NCBI RefSeq assembly: GCF_021729075.1
Contig: NZ_JAJSAQ010000002.1
Location: forward strand, 496,001-560,000
Direction: 5' to 3'
DNA: 64,000 nt
Origin: Microbulbifer guangxiensis
Lineage (GTDB): Bacteria > Pseudomonadota > Gammaproteobacteria > Pseudomonadales > Cellvibrionaceae
The stretch's first letter is position 1. Every line of letters starts with the position of its first letter. Both the position numbers and the translations under genes were made by a program. Positions 11,200-20,538 of the stretch are shown here, piece by piece. Below the pieces are notes generated by a model. It worked only from the letters and a program-made list of their open reading frames with translations. It had not been told where the DNA came from and did not search any database.

Positions 11200-11237
11200 G
11201 GGGCGCGGCGGCCCCTTTCGGTAAACCGCCGCGCCCC
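11200..11237 (-). terminator. Strong hairpin between dnaK and dnaJ
   Basis: A perfect 12-bp GC stem (GGGGCGCGGCGG / CCGCCGCGCCCC) with a 14-base loop starts about 30 bases after the dnaK stop. No T tract follows on the minus strand, so it may only attenuate transcription or protect the dnaK message from 3' decay. Confidence 0.5.
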
Positions 11238-11268
11238 GCGAAGGACTTTCAGCCCGCTGGTTCGCGGC

Positions 11269-13209
11269 TTACTTGTCCTCTTTCTTGTCGTCCTTCACTT
11301 CTTCGAACTCAGCATCCACGGCGTCGTCGCCACCGGACTGCTGGCCCTGCTCGCCGCCGGCTGCGCCCTCGGCACCCTGCGCCGCCTGCGCCTGCTCGGC
11401 GTACATCTTCTGGGCCACCGGGCCGGAGGCCTCGGTCAGCTTGGTGGTGGCCGCTTCCATGGCCGCCTTGTCGTTGCCCTTCACGGCTTCTTCCGCCTCA
11501 GACAGCGCCGCCTCGATCGCAGACTTCTCATCGGCGGTGACTTTGTCACCGGCCTCCTCGAGGGTCTTCTTGGTAGCAGAAATCAGGCTGTCGAGGGTGT
11601 TGCGCGCTGTGACCAGCTCCTCGAACTGCTTGTCTGCCTCGGCATTGGCCTCGGCATCCTGCACCATCTTTTCGATCTCTTCATCGGACAGGCCGGAGGA
11701 GGCCTTGATCACGATGGACTGCTCCTTGCCGGTGGCTTTGTCCTTGGCGTGTACATGCAGGATGCCGTTGGCATCGATATCGAAGGTCACTTCGATCTGC
11801 GGCATGCCGCGCGGTGCCGGCGGGATATCCGCCAGGTCGAAGCGGCCCAGGGACTTGTTCTGTGCCGCCTGCTTGCGCTCACCCTGCACCACATGGATGG
11901 TCACGGCCCCCTGGTTGTCCTCGGCGGTGGAGAATACCTGCGACTTCTTGGTCGGAATAGTGGTGTTCTTGTCGATCAGCGGCGTGGCCACACCACCCAT
12001 GGTCTCGATACCCAGGGTCAGGGGGGTCACATCCAGCAGCAGCACGTCCTTCACGTCGCCAGACAGCACTGCACCCTGAATCGCAGCGCCCATGGCTACG
12101 GCTTCGTCCGGGTTCACGTCCTTGCGCGGCTCCTTGCCGAAGAACTCGGTCACTTTCTGCTGCACCAGCGGCATGCGGGTCTGGCCGCCGACCAGGATCA
12201 CCTCGTCCACACCGGAAGCGGACAGGTCCGCGTCGGCGAGGGCGGTCTTGACCGGCTCCAGGGAGCGGGTCACCAGGTCTTCCACCAGGCTCTCCAGCTT
12301 GGCGCGGGTCAGCTTCACCACCAGGTGCTTGGGACCGGTGGCGTCTGCTGTGATGTACGGCAGGTTCACCTCGGTCTGCTGGCTGGAGGACAGCTCGATC
12401 TTGGCCTTCTCGGCCTCATCCTTCAGGCGCTGCATGGCCAGGGGATCGCCCTTGAGGTCGATGCCCTGCTCTTTCTTGAACTGCTCGGCCAGGTAGTCGA
12501 TCAGGCGCAGGTCGAAATCCTCACCACCGAGGAAGGTGTCACCGTTGGTGGACAGCACCTCAAACTGCTTCTCACCGTCGACGTCGGCAATCTCGATGAT
12601 GGAGATATCAAAGGTACCGCCACCCAGGTCGTAGACTGCGATGGTGCGGTCACCGCCCTTCTTGTCCATGCCGTAAGCCAGCGCAGCCGCAGTCGGCTCG
12701 TTGATGATGCGCTTTACGTCCAGGCCGGCGATACGGCCGGCATCCTTGGTGGCCTGGCGCTGGGAGTCGTTGAAGTAGGCCGGCACGGTGATGACCGCGG
12801 CATCGACCTTATCACCGAGGAAGTCCTCAGCGGTCTTTTTCATCTTCTTCAGCACTTCGGCGGAGATCTGCGGCGGCGCCTTCTTGTCGCCCCTCACTTC
12901 CACCCAGGCATCGCCGTTGTCGGCTTCGATGATCTGGTAGGGCACCATCTTGATGTCCTTCTGCACCACGTCATCCTTGAACTTGCGGCCGATCAGGCGC
13001 TTGACCGCGTACAGGGTGTTCTGCGGGTTGGTCACCGCCTGGCGCTTTGCAGACTGGCCCACCAGGATCTCGTTGTCATCGGTGAAGGCAACGATGGACG
13101 GCGTGGTGCGGTTACCCTCGGCGTTCTCGATCACGCGCGCCTTATCGCCTTCCAGAACCGCCACACAGCTGTTGGTGGTACCCAGGTCGATGCCGATAAT
13201 TTTTCCCAT
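11269..13209 (-). CDS. dnaK: Chaperone DnaK (Hsp70)
   Basis: The ATP-driven Hsp70 of the DnaK-DnaJ-GrpE folding machine. It has 646 residues, opening with the phosphate-binding signature [16 protein letters not shown], then the nucleotide-binding-domain motifs [13 protein letters not shown] and [10 protein letters not shown], the substrate-binding beta domain from about residue 390 ([14 protein letters not shown]), and a helical lid ending in an acidic tail ([11 protein letters not shown]). The ATG start gives the standard length. A sigma-32-type promoter lies 75-100 bases upstream, inside the grpE-dnaK gap. Confidence 0.99.
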   Translation of the reverse strand: MGKIIGIDLGTTNSCVAVLEGDKARVIENAEGNRTTPSIVAFTDDNEILVGQSAKRQAVTNPQNTLYAVKRLIGRKFKDDVVQKDIKMVPYQIIEADNGDAWVEVRGDKKAPPQISAEVLKKMKKTAEDFLGDKVDAAVITVPAYFNDSQRQATKDAGRIAGLDVKRIINEPTAAALAYGMDKKGGDRTIAVYDLGGGTFDISIIEIADVDGEKQFEVLSTNGDTFLGGEDFDLRLIDYLAEQFKKEQGIDLKGDPLAMQRLKDEAEKAKIELSSSQQTEVNLPYITADATGPKHLVVKLTRAKLESLVEDLVTRSLEPVKTALADADLSASGVDEVILVGGQTRMPLVQQKVTEFFGKEPRKDVNPDEAVAMGAAIQGAVLSGDVKDVLLLDVTPLTLGIETMGGVATPLIDKNTTIPTKKSQVFSTAEDNQGAVTIHVVQGERKQAAQNKSLGRFDLADIPPAPRGMPQIEVTFDIDANGILHVHAKDKATGKEQSIVIKASSGLSDEEIEKMVQDAEANAEADKQFEELVTARNTLDSLISATKKTLEEAGDKVTADEKSAIEAALSEAEEAVKGNDKAAMEAATTKLTEASGPVAQKMYAEQAQAAQGAEGAAGGEQGQQSGGDDAVDAEFEEVKDDKKEDK

Positions 13210-13282
13210 CAGTAAGTCCTCTAGTCTCTGCGCGCGGCCCTGTGCCGGGGCCTGTGCGCGTTTGTATTCGGTGTTGCCAGCT

Positions 13283-13310
13283 ATATTGGTGCCGGCCTTA
13301 CGATTTCAAG
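13283..13310 (-). promoter_or_regulatory. Sigma-32-type heat-shock promoter of dnaK
   Basis: Minus strand: CTTGAAA, 14 bases, then CCAATATA. The -35 equals the RpoH consensus (CTTGAAA); the -10 is one step from CCCCATNT. It lies about 75 bases before the dnaK start. Confidence 0.65.
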
Positions 13311-13340
13311 GGGCTTTCTTCAGCTCCGCCCCAAATTCCC

Positions 13341-13988
13341 TTATGGGGCTTTGCTGACAACGACCATCGCCGGGCGCACCAGCCGGCCGTGCAGGCGGTA
13401 ACCTTTCTGGAACACTTCCAGCACGGTGTTGGGCTCCACGTCGCCGTTCGGCACCTGGGTCATGGCCTGATGCAGCTCCGGGTCAAAGGGCTCGCCGGTC
13501 GGGTCCACCGCCTCGACACCGTTCTTGGCCAGGCTGTCCAGGAAAGATTTGCGGGTAAGTTCGATGCCCTCGATGACGGCCTTGTTGGCCTCGTCACCAC
13601 TGTCGATGCTGGCCAGTGCGCGCTCCAGGTTATCCACTACCGGCAGCAGGTCCTGCAGCAGCTTTTCGGTCGCATACTTGCGTGCACGGTCGATATCCTG
13701 CTCCGCCCGCCGCCGGGCATTCTGGGCCTCGGCCTGGGCGCGCAATACCGTATCCCTCTGGATGCCGATCTGCTCCTGCAGGCTGATGACTTGTGCTTTC
13801 AATGCCTCGGCACTGTGGGCCTCTTCGTGCAGGGCCTCCTCGGCCTCGTGCTGCTCCTCGGAGGAGGGGACTTCCATCTCCACCTCGGGCCTGTGCTCTT
13901 CAGGCTCGCTGTGCTGGTCGCTCAGGGCTTCGTGGTGCTCGGCCCCGCTGTCCATATTCTGCTTTTCTTCGCTGCGCTCTCTGGCCAC
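13341..13988 (-). CDS. grpE: Nucleotide exchange factor GrpE
   Basis: GrpE releases ADP from DnaK. The 215-residue protein has a long acidic, Glu/His-rich N-terminal tail (about 60 residues), the long dimerising helix (LKAQVISLQEQIGIQRDTVLRAQ) and the C-terminal beta domain with the family signature near DPELHQAMTQVPNGDVEPNTVLEVFQKGY and a terminal LHGRLVRPAMVVV. Start is GTG with GGAG 7 bases upstream; an internal ATG lies 11 codons in. It leads the heat-shock cluster and is divergent from recN. Confidence 0.96.
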   Translation of the reverse strand: MARERSEEKQNMDSGAEHHEALSDQHSEPEEHRPEVEMEVPSSEEQHEAEEALHEEAHSAEALKAQVISLQEQIGIQRDTVLRAQAEAQNARRRAEQDIDRARKYATEKLLQDLLPVVDNLERALASIDSGDEANKAVIEGIELTRKSFLDSLAKNGVEAVDPTGEPFDPELHQAMTQVPNGDVEPNTVLEVFQKGYRLHGRLVRPAMVVVSKAP

Positions 13989-14092
13989 TGCTGTACTCCG
14001 TCGCGTCGGGTGTCAAATAAATCGCGTGGTGTTCGGTCCGTTCCTCGCCGCCGGACGCCTGTCCCACGGCAAATCTCGGCAAGTGCAGGGCT

Positions 14093-14120
14093 ATATGGGG
14101 CCTAAGCCCTATTCTTCAAG
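14093..14120 (-). promoter_or_regulatory. Sigma-32 heat-shock promoter of grpE
   Basis: Minus strand: CTTGAAG, 13 bases, CCCCATAT. This is an almost perfect match to the RpoH consensus CTTGAAA-N13/14-CCCCATNT and lies about 105 bases before the grpE GTG. Confidence 0.85.
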
Positions 14121-14175
14121 TGGATTTTCACGTGAGAGTAATGTCCCGCTGCCCCTCTGGCGAACAGGCATCCAT

Positions 14176-14195
14176 TACTGTATAAATAACCACTG
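14176..14195 (+). promoter_or_regulatory. LexA-box-like operator of recN
   Basis: TACTGTATAAATAACCACTG matches the 20-base LexA consensus at 15 positions, with an intact CTGT half and CAC in place of CAG in the other half. It lies 61 bases before the recN ATG and resembles the E. coli recN operators. It implies SOS control of recN. Confidence 0.6.
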
Positions 14196-14256
14196 ATTCA
14201 CCCAGTGCCGGACCCGCCCCGGCGACCCAATAAGAACGGCCAAAGAAGCGATTCCT

Positions 14257-15924
14257 ATGTTGCTGCACCTGTCGATCAGTCAGTTCACCCTGGTGGACCA
14301 GCTGGAGCTGGAATTCGGCCCGGGCACCAGCGCCCTGACCGGTGAGACCGGCGCCGGCAAGTCCATCACGCTCGACGCCCTGGGCCTGGCCCTCGGCGAC
14401 CGCGGCAGTGCCGACCTGGTCCGGGCCGGCGCCAACCGCGCCGACATCCACGCCACCTTTGATATCGCTGACCACCCGGAAGCGTCCGCCTGGCTGGAAG
14501 AGCAGGAGATGGACGCCGGCCGCGAAGTGATCCTGCGCCGCACCATCAGCGCCGACGGGCGCTCCCGCGCCTATATCAATGGGCAGCCGGTGACCCTGCT
14601 GCAGCTGCGCGCCCTGGGCGAGCAGCTGATCGATATCCACAGCCAGCACGAACACCAGTCGCTGCTGAAAAAGGAAACCCATCGCCGCCTTCTCGATGAG
14701 TACGCCGAAGCGCAGGCGCTGGCGGCGGAAACCCGCATCCATTTCAAGACCTGGCAGGACCGCTACCGCCGCTACCGCGCCCTGGCAGAGAGTGTCGAGG
14801 AGACCGAAGCCCGCCGGGAACTGCTGCAGTACCAGCTGGAAGAGCTGGAACAACTGGACCTGAAACCGGATGAAATAGAGTCCCTCGAGAGCGAGCAGCG
14901 CCAGCTGGCCAACGCCGGCGAGATCCTCAGTGGCAGCTATCAGCTGGCCGCAATGCTGTCCGGTGGCGAGGGCGATATCGCCGAACAACTGCACCGGGCA
15001 CTGCAACTGCTCACAGCCATGCCGGAACAGTCCCCCGCACTGGCCGAGGTGGGTCAGATGCTCGACAGTGCGCGCATCCAGGTCGACGAGGCTGCCGGCA
15101 CCCTGTCCCGCCATATCGACGGTTTCGAAATGGACCCCGAGCGGCTCGCCGAGGTGGAGGAGCGCCTCAGCGCCATCTACCAGACTGCACGCAAGCACCG
15201 GGTCCAGCCCGAACAACTGCCGGAACTGCAGGCACAGCTGCAGGCGGAACTGGACGAGATCGGCGCACCGGATGCCCTCGACAAGATGGCGGCTGAGTGC
15301 GAGACCCTGGAATCCAGCTATCGGGAGGTGGCCGCGCGCCTCAGCCAGTTACGGGCGAAGGCGGCCCTGCAGCTCGCGGAAGCCGTCAACAGGCAGCTGG
15401 CCGCGCTGGCCATGCCCCACGCGCGCATCGAGCTGGCCCTGCAGCCACTGGAGAAACCCGCTGCCAGTGGCCTGGAGGAAGTGGAGATCCTGATCGCCAC
15501 CAACCCCGGCCAACCGCCGCGGGCTCTGGGCAAGATTGCCTCGGGTGGCGAACTGTCACGAGTCAGCCTGGCCATTCAGGTAGTGACCGCGCAGACCTCC
15601 CGCACCCCCACCCTGGTGTTCGATGAGGTGGACGTGGGTATCGGCGGCGCCACCGGCGATGTGGTCGGACGCCTGCTGCGGCAGCTCGGAGAGTCCCGCG
15701 ACGGCCGCACTGGCCAGGTCATCTGTGTGACCCACCTGGCACAGGTGGCGGCACGGGCGCACCGCCAGTACCTGGTGGAGAAGCATGCCGACGGCGACAG
15801 CGCATTTGTGTCCCTGCGGGAACTGGAAGACGCTGAACGCCGTGTGGAAATTGCCCGCATGCTGGGGGGCGAACCCACCGAGCAGTCCCTCGCCCATGCC
15901 GGTGAGATGCTGGAGCGGGCCTGA
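14257..15924 (+). CDS. recN: DNA repair protein RecN
   Basis: RecN is an SMC-like ATPase that holds sister DNA together during double-strand-break repair. The 555-residue protein carries Walker A (GETGAGKS, residues 29-36), two long coiled-coil arms (about 150-215 and 265-370), an ABC signature region (GKIASGGELSRVSLAIQV) and Walker B (LVFDEVDVGIGG, about residue 450). Length matches E. coli RecN (553). ATG start; the ribosome site is weak. A LexA-like box upstream fits the well-known SOS regulation of this gene. Confidence 0.97.
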   Translation: MLLHLSISQFTLVDQLELEFGPGTSALTGETGAGKSITLDALGLALGDRGSADLVRAGANRADIHATFDIADHPEASAWLEEQEMDAGREVILRRTISADGRSRAYINGQPVTLLQLRALGEQLIDIHSQHEHQSLLKKETHRRLLDEYAEAQALAAETRIHFKTWQDRYRRYRALAESVEETEARRELLQYQLEELEQLDLKPDEIESLESEQRQLANAGEILSGSYQLAAMLSGGEGDIAEQLHRALQLLTAMPEQSPALAEVGQMLDSARIQVDEAAGTLSRHIDGFEMDPERLAEVEERLSAIYQTARKHRVQPEQLPELQAQLQAELDEIGAPDALDKMAAECETLESSYREVAARLSQLRAKAALQLAEAVNRQLAALAMPHARIELALQPLEKPAASGLEEVEILIATNPGQPPRALGKIASGGELSRVSLAIQVVTAQTSRTPTLVFDEVDVGIGGATGDVVGRLLRQLGESRDGRTGQVICVTHLAQVAARAHRQYLVEKHADGDSAFVSLRELEDAERRVEIARMLGGEPTEQSLAHAGEMLERA

Positions 15925-16034
15925 AAATCTGACCAGAGGGCCACGCAAAGCATGGGTCGACGGCCTAAAATGACCGATATCGGCGCAGCAAGTCACCTTA
16001 TACTGCGCCGCCTGAGGTTATTCGGGCCCGACTC

Positions 16035-16628
16035 ATGCAAAGAACCATATTCAACACCCCACTGATCACCCCCCTGTTGCGCCAGGGCGCCCGCCTGCTG
16101 CTCAAGCTGCACGGCTGGCGCGTCGTCAACGACGAAAATGCGCAACAACTGAAGAAATATGTCCTGCTGGGTGCACCGCACACCACCAACTGGGACGGCT
16201 ACTACTTCATCCTCGTTGCGCTGAAGCTGAAACTGGTGCCGCAGTGGATGGGAAAGGACAACCTGTTCAAATTCCCCCTCGGCGGCATCATGCGCTGGTT
16301 CGGCGGCATTGCCGTTGACCGCAGCAAGGCCAACAACCTGGTGGAGGGCACCATCAACGCTTTCAATCGCAATGAATCGCTGATTGTGGCGGTGCCACCG
16401 GAGGGCACCCGCGGCCATGCCGAGCGCTGGAAAACCGGCTTCTACCACATTGCCCGGGGCGCCGGGGTACCGGTGGTGTGCGGCTTCATCAACTTCCCCA
16501 AGAAGGAAGTAGGGCTCGGCCCGGTATTCCAGATGGGGGAAGACCTGGAGGCCGAACTGAAACGCTTCCGGGATTTCTATGCCGACAAGATCGGCAAGTA
16601 CCCGGAGCTTTACACGCCGCCGATCTGA
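16035..16628 (+). CDS. Lysophospholipid acyltransferase-family protein (PlsC-like)
   Basis: A 197-residue protein of the 1-acyl-glycerol-3-phosphate acyltransferase superfamily. The HX4D catalytic motif is seen as HTTNWD (residues about 49-54), block II around WFGGIAVDR, and the block III motif PPEGTR. These residues bind the acyl donor and glycerophosphate. The chain is shorter than PlsC itself (about 245) and has no strong leading transmembrane helix, so it may be a variant acting on another glycerolipid acceptor. It stands alone between recN and yebC and ends before a bidirectional terminator. Confidence 0.85.
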   Translation: MQRTIFNTPLITPLLRQGARLLLKLHGWRVVNDENAQQLKKYVLLGAPHTTNWDGYYFILVALKLKLVPQWMGKDNLFKFPLGGIMRWFGGIAVDRSKANNLVEGTINAFNRNESLIVAVPPEGTRGHAERWKTGFYHIARGAGVPVVCGFINFPKKEVGLGPVFQMGEDLEAELKRFRDFYADKIGKYPELYTPPI

Positions 16629-16667
16629 CCCACCCGGCATACCGGATTGACATCAAAAAGCGCGCAT

Positions 16668-16705
16668 AAAAAAAAGACGGGCCCCGGCCCGTCTTTTTTG
16701 TTTTT
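16668..16705. terminator. Bidirectional rho-independent terminator
   Basis: Perfect 8-bp stem GACGGGCC / GGCCCGTC with a 2-base loop, flanked by eight A and six T. It serves the convergent acyltransferase and yebC genes. Confidence 0.9.
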
Positions 16706-16722
16706 ACCTGCGGTGAAATCGA

Positions 16723-17466
16723 TCAGCCCAGTTCGGCCATCACTTCATCAGGGATATCCGCATTGGTGTAGACGTTCTGGACGTCGTCCAGGTCCTCGAG
16801 CATGTCCACCAACGCCAGTACTTTTTCCGCGCCGTCCCTGTCCATGGGCACAGTGGTGGCGGGAATCATGGCGATTTCGGCATTGTCCGGCTTGAATCCC
16901 GCCGCGGTCAGCGCGTCCTTGACCGCCATATACTCCTGGAATTCGGTGGTGACTTCGATACTGCCGTCATCGTTGGTCTCGATATCCTCGGCACCAGCCT
17001 CCAGGGCCGCCTCCATCAGGGTGTCTTCATCCACGCCCGGCTCGTAATACATCTGCCCCTTGCGCGAGAACAGATAGGCCACGGAGCCGTCGGTACCCAG
17101 GTTGCCGCCGCGCTTGGTAAAAGCGTGCCGGACCTCGGCCACGGTACGGTTGCGGTTGTCAGTCAGGCACTCCACCAGCACGGCCACACCACCCGCGCCA
17201 TAACCTTCGTAGGTCACCGCCTCGTAGTTATCACCCTCAGCGTTACCGGCACCGCGGGCAATAGCCTTCTCGATGGTGTCCTTTTTCATATTGGCCGCAA
17301 GCGCCTTGTCGATGGTGGCGCGCAGCGTCGGGTTGTCTTCCGGGTTGGGACCCGATTTCGCGGCCACGGTCAGCTCGCGGATGATCTTGGTAAATACCTT
17401 GCCGCGCTTGGCATCCTGGGCCGCCTTGCGGTGTTTGATATTGGCCCATTTACTGTGTCCGGCCAT
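16723..17466 (-). CDS. yebC: YebC/PmpR-family transcriptional regulator or translation factor
   Basis: A 247-residue protein starting with the invariant [22 protein letters not shown] and carrying the [14 protein letters not shown] block typical of YebC. The family binds DNA or the ribosome; PmpR regulates quorum-sensing genes in Pseudomonas, and recent work links YebC proteins to translation of difficult motifs. The acidic C-terminal domain ends in [11 protein letters not shown] start. It follows aspS at 72 bases and is probably in the same transcript. Confidence 0.96.
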   Translation of the reverse strand: MAGHSKWANIKHRKAAQDAKRGKVFTKIIRELTVAAKSGPNPEDNPTLRATIDKALAANMKKDTIEKAIARGAGNAEGDNYEAVTYEGYGAGGVAVLVECLTDNRNRTVAEVRHAFTKRGGNLGTDGSVAYLFSRKGQMYYEPGVDEDTLMEAALEAGAEDIETNDDGSIEVTTEFQEYMAVKDALTAAGFKPDNAEIAMIPATTVPMDRDGAEKVLALVDMLEDLDDVQNVYTNADIPDEVMAELG

Positions 17467-17538
17467 CAGAACTCTCCGGTTGAATCAGTTATGGCTTGAG
17501 TGACTGGCGCCTCCAGAAGGCTGGCGGCGCAGTGACAT

Positions 17539-19317
17539 TCAGCTGACCTGCTCTTCTTTGAGGCGCAGGCGAATATTCAGCTCGCGCAGCTGGCGGGAGT
17601 CCACGGTGCCGGGGGCATCGGTCATCACGCAGGCGGCGCTCTGGGTTTTCGGGAAGGCGATGACATCGCGAATCGAATCGCTGCCGGTCATCAACATCAC
17701 CAGGCGGTCGAGGCCAAATGCCAGGCCGCCATGGGGCGGCGCACCATACTTGAGCGCATCGAGCAGGAAGCCGAATTTTTCCCGCTGCTCGTCGGCATCG
17801 ATGCCGAGAATGCGGAACACGACCTGCTGCATGGCCTGGTCGTGGATGCGCACGGAACCGCCGCCGAGCTCGGTGCCGTTCAGCACCATATCGTAGGCGC
17901 GTGACAGGGCGCCCAACGGATTCTGTTCCAGCTCTTCAGGCGAGCAGGAAGGGGCCGTGAACGGATGGTGCAGCGCGGTGAGGCTGCCATCGTCGTCTTC
18001 CTCGAACATCGGGAAAGCCACAACCCACAGCGGCGCCCATTCGCTGGTATACAGGTTCAGGTCCTCACCCAGCTTGCAGCGCAGCGCGCCCAGGGACTCG
18101 GAAACCACCTTGTGGGAATCCGCCCCGAAGAAGATCAGGTCGCCGGTCTCGGCTTCCAGGCGCTCGAGAATCGCCGCGCGCACTTCCAGCGGCAGGAACT
18201 TCACGATCGGTGACTGCAGCCCGTTTTCCAGGTCGGAACGGTCGTTGACCTTGATATAGGCCAGGCCCTTGGCACCGTAGATGCCGACAAACTTGCCGTA
18301 GTCATCGATCTGCTTGCGGGTGAGCTTGTCGTTGCCGCCGGTTACCTTGATGGCGGCCACGCGCCCTTTCGGGTCATTGGCCGGACCGGAGAACACCTTG
18401 AAGTCCACCTCGGTCATCAGGTCCTTGATCTCCACCAGCTCCAGCGGGATTCGCAGGTCAGGCTTGTCAGAACCGTAGCGCAGCATCGCCTGGTAATGGG
18501 ACATGCGCGGGAACTCGCCCAGGTCCACGTCCAGTAGCTCCTGGAACAGGCTGCGCACCATGCCCTCGGTAATGGACATGATGTCCTCTTCATCGAGGAA
18601 GGAGGTCTCGATATCGATCTGGGTGAATTCCGGCTGGCGATCCGCCCGCAGGTCTTCATCACGGAAACACTTGGCAATCTGGTAGTAGCGGTCGAAGCCG
18701 GACACCATCAACAGCTGCTTGAACAGCTGCGGCGACTGCGGGAGCGCGAAGAACTTGCCGTCGTGGGTGCGGCTCGGCACCAGGTAATCGCGGGCGCCCT
18801 CGGGTGTGGCGCGGGTCAGGATCGGGGTTTCGATATCCAGGAACCCCATGCCGTCCAGGTAGTTGCGGATGGCGGTGGTCAGCTTCGAGCGGAAACGCAG
18901 GTTGCGCTGCATCTCATCGCGACGCAGGTCCAGGTAGCGGTACTTGAGCCGCACGTCCTCGCCCACGTTGGTATGTTCATCCAGCTGGAAAGGCGGCGTC
19001 TCGGCGACATTGAGAATCTCCAGCTCATTGCCGTAAACCTCCACCTCACCGGTATCCATGTTCGGGTTGACGGTGGCCTCGGAGCGGGCGCGCACCCGGC
19101 CCTTGACCTTCAGCACATACTCGGTGCGCACGCGGTCGGCCTGTTCGAAATGCTCAGCGGCGTCGGGGTCAAAGACCACCTGCACGATACCGTCGCGGTC
19201 GCGCAGGTCGATGAAGATGACTCCGCCGTGGTCGCGGCGGCGGTCCACCCAGCCGCACAGGGTTACTTCGCGGCCGATGTCCGCAGAACGAAGGGCGCCA
19301 CAGTAGTCGCTGCGCAT
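17539..19317 (-). CDS. aspS: Aspartyl-tRNA synthetase
   Basis: Charges tRNA-Asp in a class II reaction. The N-terminal OB-fold anticodon domain ([21 protein letters not shown]) is followed by the catalytic domain with motif 2 ([20 protein letters not shown]), the bacterial GAD insertion (about residues 285-420), and motif 3 ([14 protein letters not shown]). I start at the ATG giving [10 protein letters not shown], which matches the family N-terminus; another ATG lies three codons upstream. The gene is followed by yebC and preceded by the fmdB-like gene at about 70 bases, which forms a likely operon. Confidence 0.97.
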   Translation of the reverse strand: MRSDYCGALRSADIGREVTLCGWVDRRRDHGGVIFIDLRDRDGIVQVVFDPDAAEHFEQADRVRTEYVLKVKGRVRARSEATVNPNMDTGEVEVYGNELEILNVAETPPFQLDEHTNVGEDVRLKYRYLDLRRDEMQRNLRFRSKLTTAIRNYLDGMGFLDIETPILTRATPEGARDYLVPSRTHDGKFFALPQSPQLFKQLLMVSGFDRYYQIAKCFRDEDLRADRQPEFTQIDIETSFLDEEDIMSITEGMVRSLFQELLDVDLGEFPRMSHYQAMLRYGSDKPDLRIPLELVEIKDLMTEVDFKVFSGPANDPKGRVAAIKVTGGNDKLTRKQIDDYGKFVGIYGAKGLAYIKVNDRSDLENGLQSPIVKFLPLEVRAAILERLEAETGDLIFFGADSHKVVSESLGALRCKLGEDLNLYTSEWAPLWVVAFPMFEEDDDGSLTALHHPFTAPSCSPEELEQNPLGALSRAYDMVLNGTELGGGSVRIHDQAMQQVVFRILGIDADEQREKFGFLLDALKYGAPPHGGLAFGLDRLVMLMTGSDSIRDVIAFPKTQSAACVMTDAPGTVDSRQLRELNIRLRLKEEQVS

Positions 19318-19389
19318 GGATAACATTCCCGTTGTCTTGTGTTGTCTCTGGGCCGGTGAACGCCGGCCCGGTTTGAATGCCGCCGGGAC

Positions 19390-19656
19390 TCAGCCCGCTG
19401 CGGCGGTGCCCCCGGACGGCTTGTCCGAGCTGGACTGGGCCTTGGCCCCGTCACCGGCCAGGTTTTTCTTGCTGCCGGTTTTGAAATCGGTCTCGTACCA
19501 GCCGCCGCCCTTGAGGCGGAAACCGGCAGCCGAGATCTTCTTCTGCAGGTCGGCCTTCTGGCAGGCCGGACAATCGGTCAGTGGTGCATCACTGATGCGC
19601 TGCAGAGCCTCCAGTTGGTGACCACAGGCTCTGCACTGGTATTCATAGATCGGCAT
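19390..19656 (-). CDS. FmdB-type zinc-ribbon protein
   Basis: A small 88-residue protein with the FmdB/CxxC regulatory zinc ribbon: MPIYEYQCRACGHQLEALQR then CPACQ, so Cys 8, 11, 29 and 32 can bind one zinc. The C-terminal half is low-complexity (Gly, Ser, Lys, Ala). The family is common upstream of aspS in proteobacteria; its role is not known. A consensus -10 (TATAAT) lies about 32 bases before the ATG. Confidence 0.9.
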   Translation of the reverse strand: MPIYEYQCRACGHQLEALQRISDAPLTDCPACQKADLQKKISAAGFRLKGGGWYETDFKTGSKKNLAGDGAKAQSSSDKPSGGTAAAG

Positions 19657-19687
19657 GGATCGGTACCTGGTGCTTTGAGGGGCGCAG

Positions 19688-19693
19688 ATTATA
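19688..19693 (-). promoter_or_regulatory. Putative -10 box of the fmdB-aspS-yebC operon
   Basis: Minus strand TATAAT, a perfect sigma-70 -10, with a weak TTCTTC -35 at 17 bases. It lies 32 bases before the first gene. Confidence 0.5.
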
Positions 19694-19820
19694 CATGAGC
19701 GCTCTGGCGGGAAGAAGCTGGCCCGCGCGCTGCGGAGGAGTCATTGCCTGAACCCCGGAAAAGAGCACGAAGATTCTCCCCGGCCTGTCATATCGTGAAA
19801 AAAAGCACTATTTTTCCCGG

Positions 19821-19842
19821 TTTTTCTCGTGCGAGAGAAAAA
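19821..19842 (+). promoter_or_regulatory. Stem-loop with A/T tracts upstream of the HU-like gene
   Basis: TTTTTCTC, 6 bases, GAGAAAAA; followed by a further A tract and TATACT (19851-19856), a possible -10 for the HU gene about 105 bases upstream of its ATG. Intrinsically bent A-tract DNA here could let HU bind its own promoter; that is inference. Confidence 0.35.
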
Positions 19843-19959
19843 AAACTGGATATACTCACCCCATACCCACACGGCTTTTGACCCCTGCCGGGGCGGAACC
19901 GGTGAGGTAAAGAACACATTTTCACCGGATAGACACCACCAATAGAGAAGGAAGCTACC

Positions 19960-20391
19960 ATGGCCGCACGCAAGAAAGCCGCAGCTAAGAAAGCCCCCGC
20001 CAAGAAGACGGCAGCCAAAAAGGCTCCCGCCAAGAAGACCGCAGCCAAGGCTGCAGCGAAGCCGCGCAAGGTCACTGCGATCAAGGAGAAGTACACCAAG
20101 ACGCAGATCCTGAACGAGATCGCCGAGAACACCGAGCTGAGCCGCAAACAGGTCCAGTCCGTCCTCGACGAGCTGTCCAACGTGATCGAGGGTCACATCA
20201 AGAAGCGCGCAGTCGGTGAGTTCGCCCTGCCCGGCCTGATGAAGATCACCACCGTGAAGAAGCCGGCCAAGAAGGCCCGCAAGGGGATCAACCCCTTCAC
20301 CGGCGAAGAGACCGTGTTCAAGGCCAAGCCCGCCAGCATCCAGGTAAAGGTACGGCCGCTGAAGAAGCTGAAGGAAATGGCCGAAAACTGA
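19960..20391 (+). CDS. HU-family DNA-binding protein with histone-H1-like N-terminal tail
   Basis: A 143-residue nucleoid protein. Residues 1-45 are a Lys/Ala/Pro-rich tail built from repeats of the type KKAPAKKTAA, like histone H1 or AlgP-type tails. Residues about 50-140 form the HU/IHF fold (KTQILNEIAENTELSRKQVQSVLD, then ALPGLMKI and a long beta arm with INPFTGEE). Normal HU is about 90 residues without the tail. The tail should add nonspecific DNA binding and compaction. GGAAG lies 7 bases before the ATG. Followed at once by a terminator, so monocistronic. Confidence 0.93.
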   Translation: MAARKKAAAKKAPAKKTAAKKAPAKKTAAKAAAKPRKVTAIKEKYTKTQILNEIAENTELSRKQVQSVLDELSNVIEGHIKKRAVGEFALPGLMKITTVKKPAKKARKGINPFTGEETVFKAKPASIQVKVRPLKKLKEMAEN

Positions 20392-20413
20392 TTCCGGCAA
20401 TCTCCCCAGCACG

Positions 20414-20437
20414 AAAACCCCGCCCCGGCGGGGTTTT
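20414..20437 (+). terminator. Terminator of the HU-like gene
   Basis: Stem CCCCGCC / GGCGGGG with flanking AAAA and TTTT, 22 bases after the stop codon. Confidence 0.85.
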
Positions 20438-20538
20438 CTGTTTCTGGCCGGGCACTTCCGGCTCCCCGGCCCTACCATCTCGCAGCCCCACCAGCGTAAA
20501 ATGTGCGGCCCCATCAACAAGACAAACCGAAGAGTCCT

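Larger units (their letters stand above)
19657..19959. other. Divergent intergenic region between fmdB-like gene and the HU gene
   Basis: Holds the putative fmdB-like promoter at 19688-19693 and an A/T-tract-rich segment with a hairpin near the HU gene. No gene supported. Confidence 0.5.

Noticed and set aside
11749-13215. 488-residue open frame on the plus strand
   Set aside because: Antisense shadow of dnaK caused by high GC at third positions.
14128-15216. 362-residue open frame antisense to recN
   Set aside because: No family motif and fully covered by recN, whose Walker motifs are clear.
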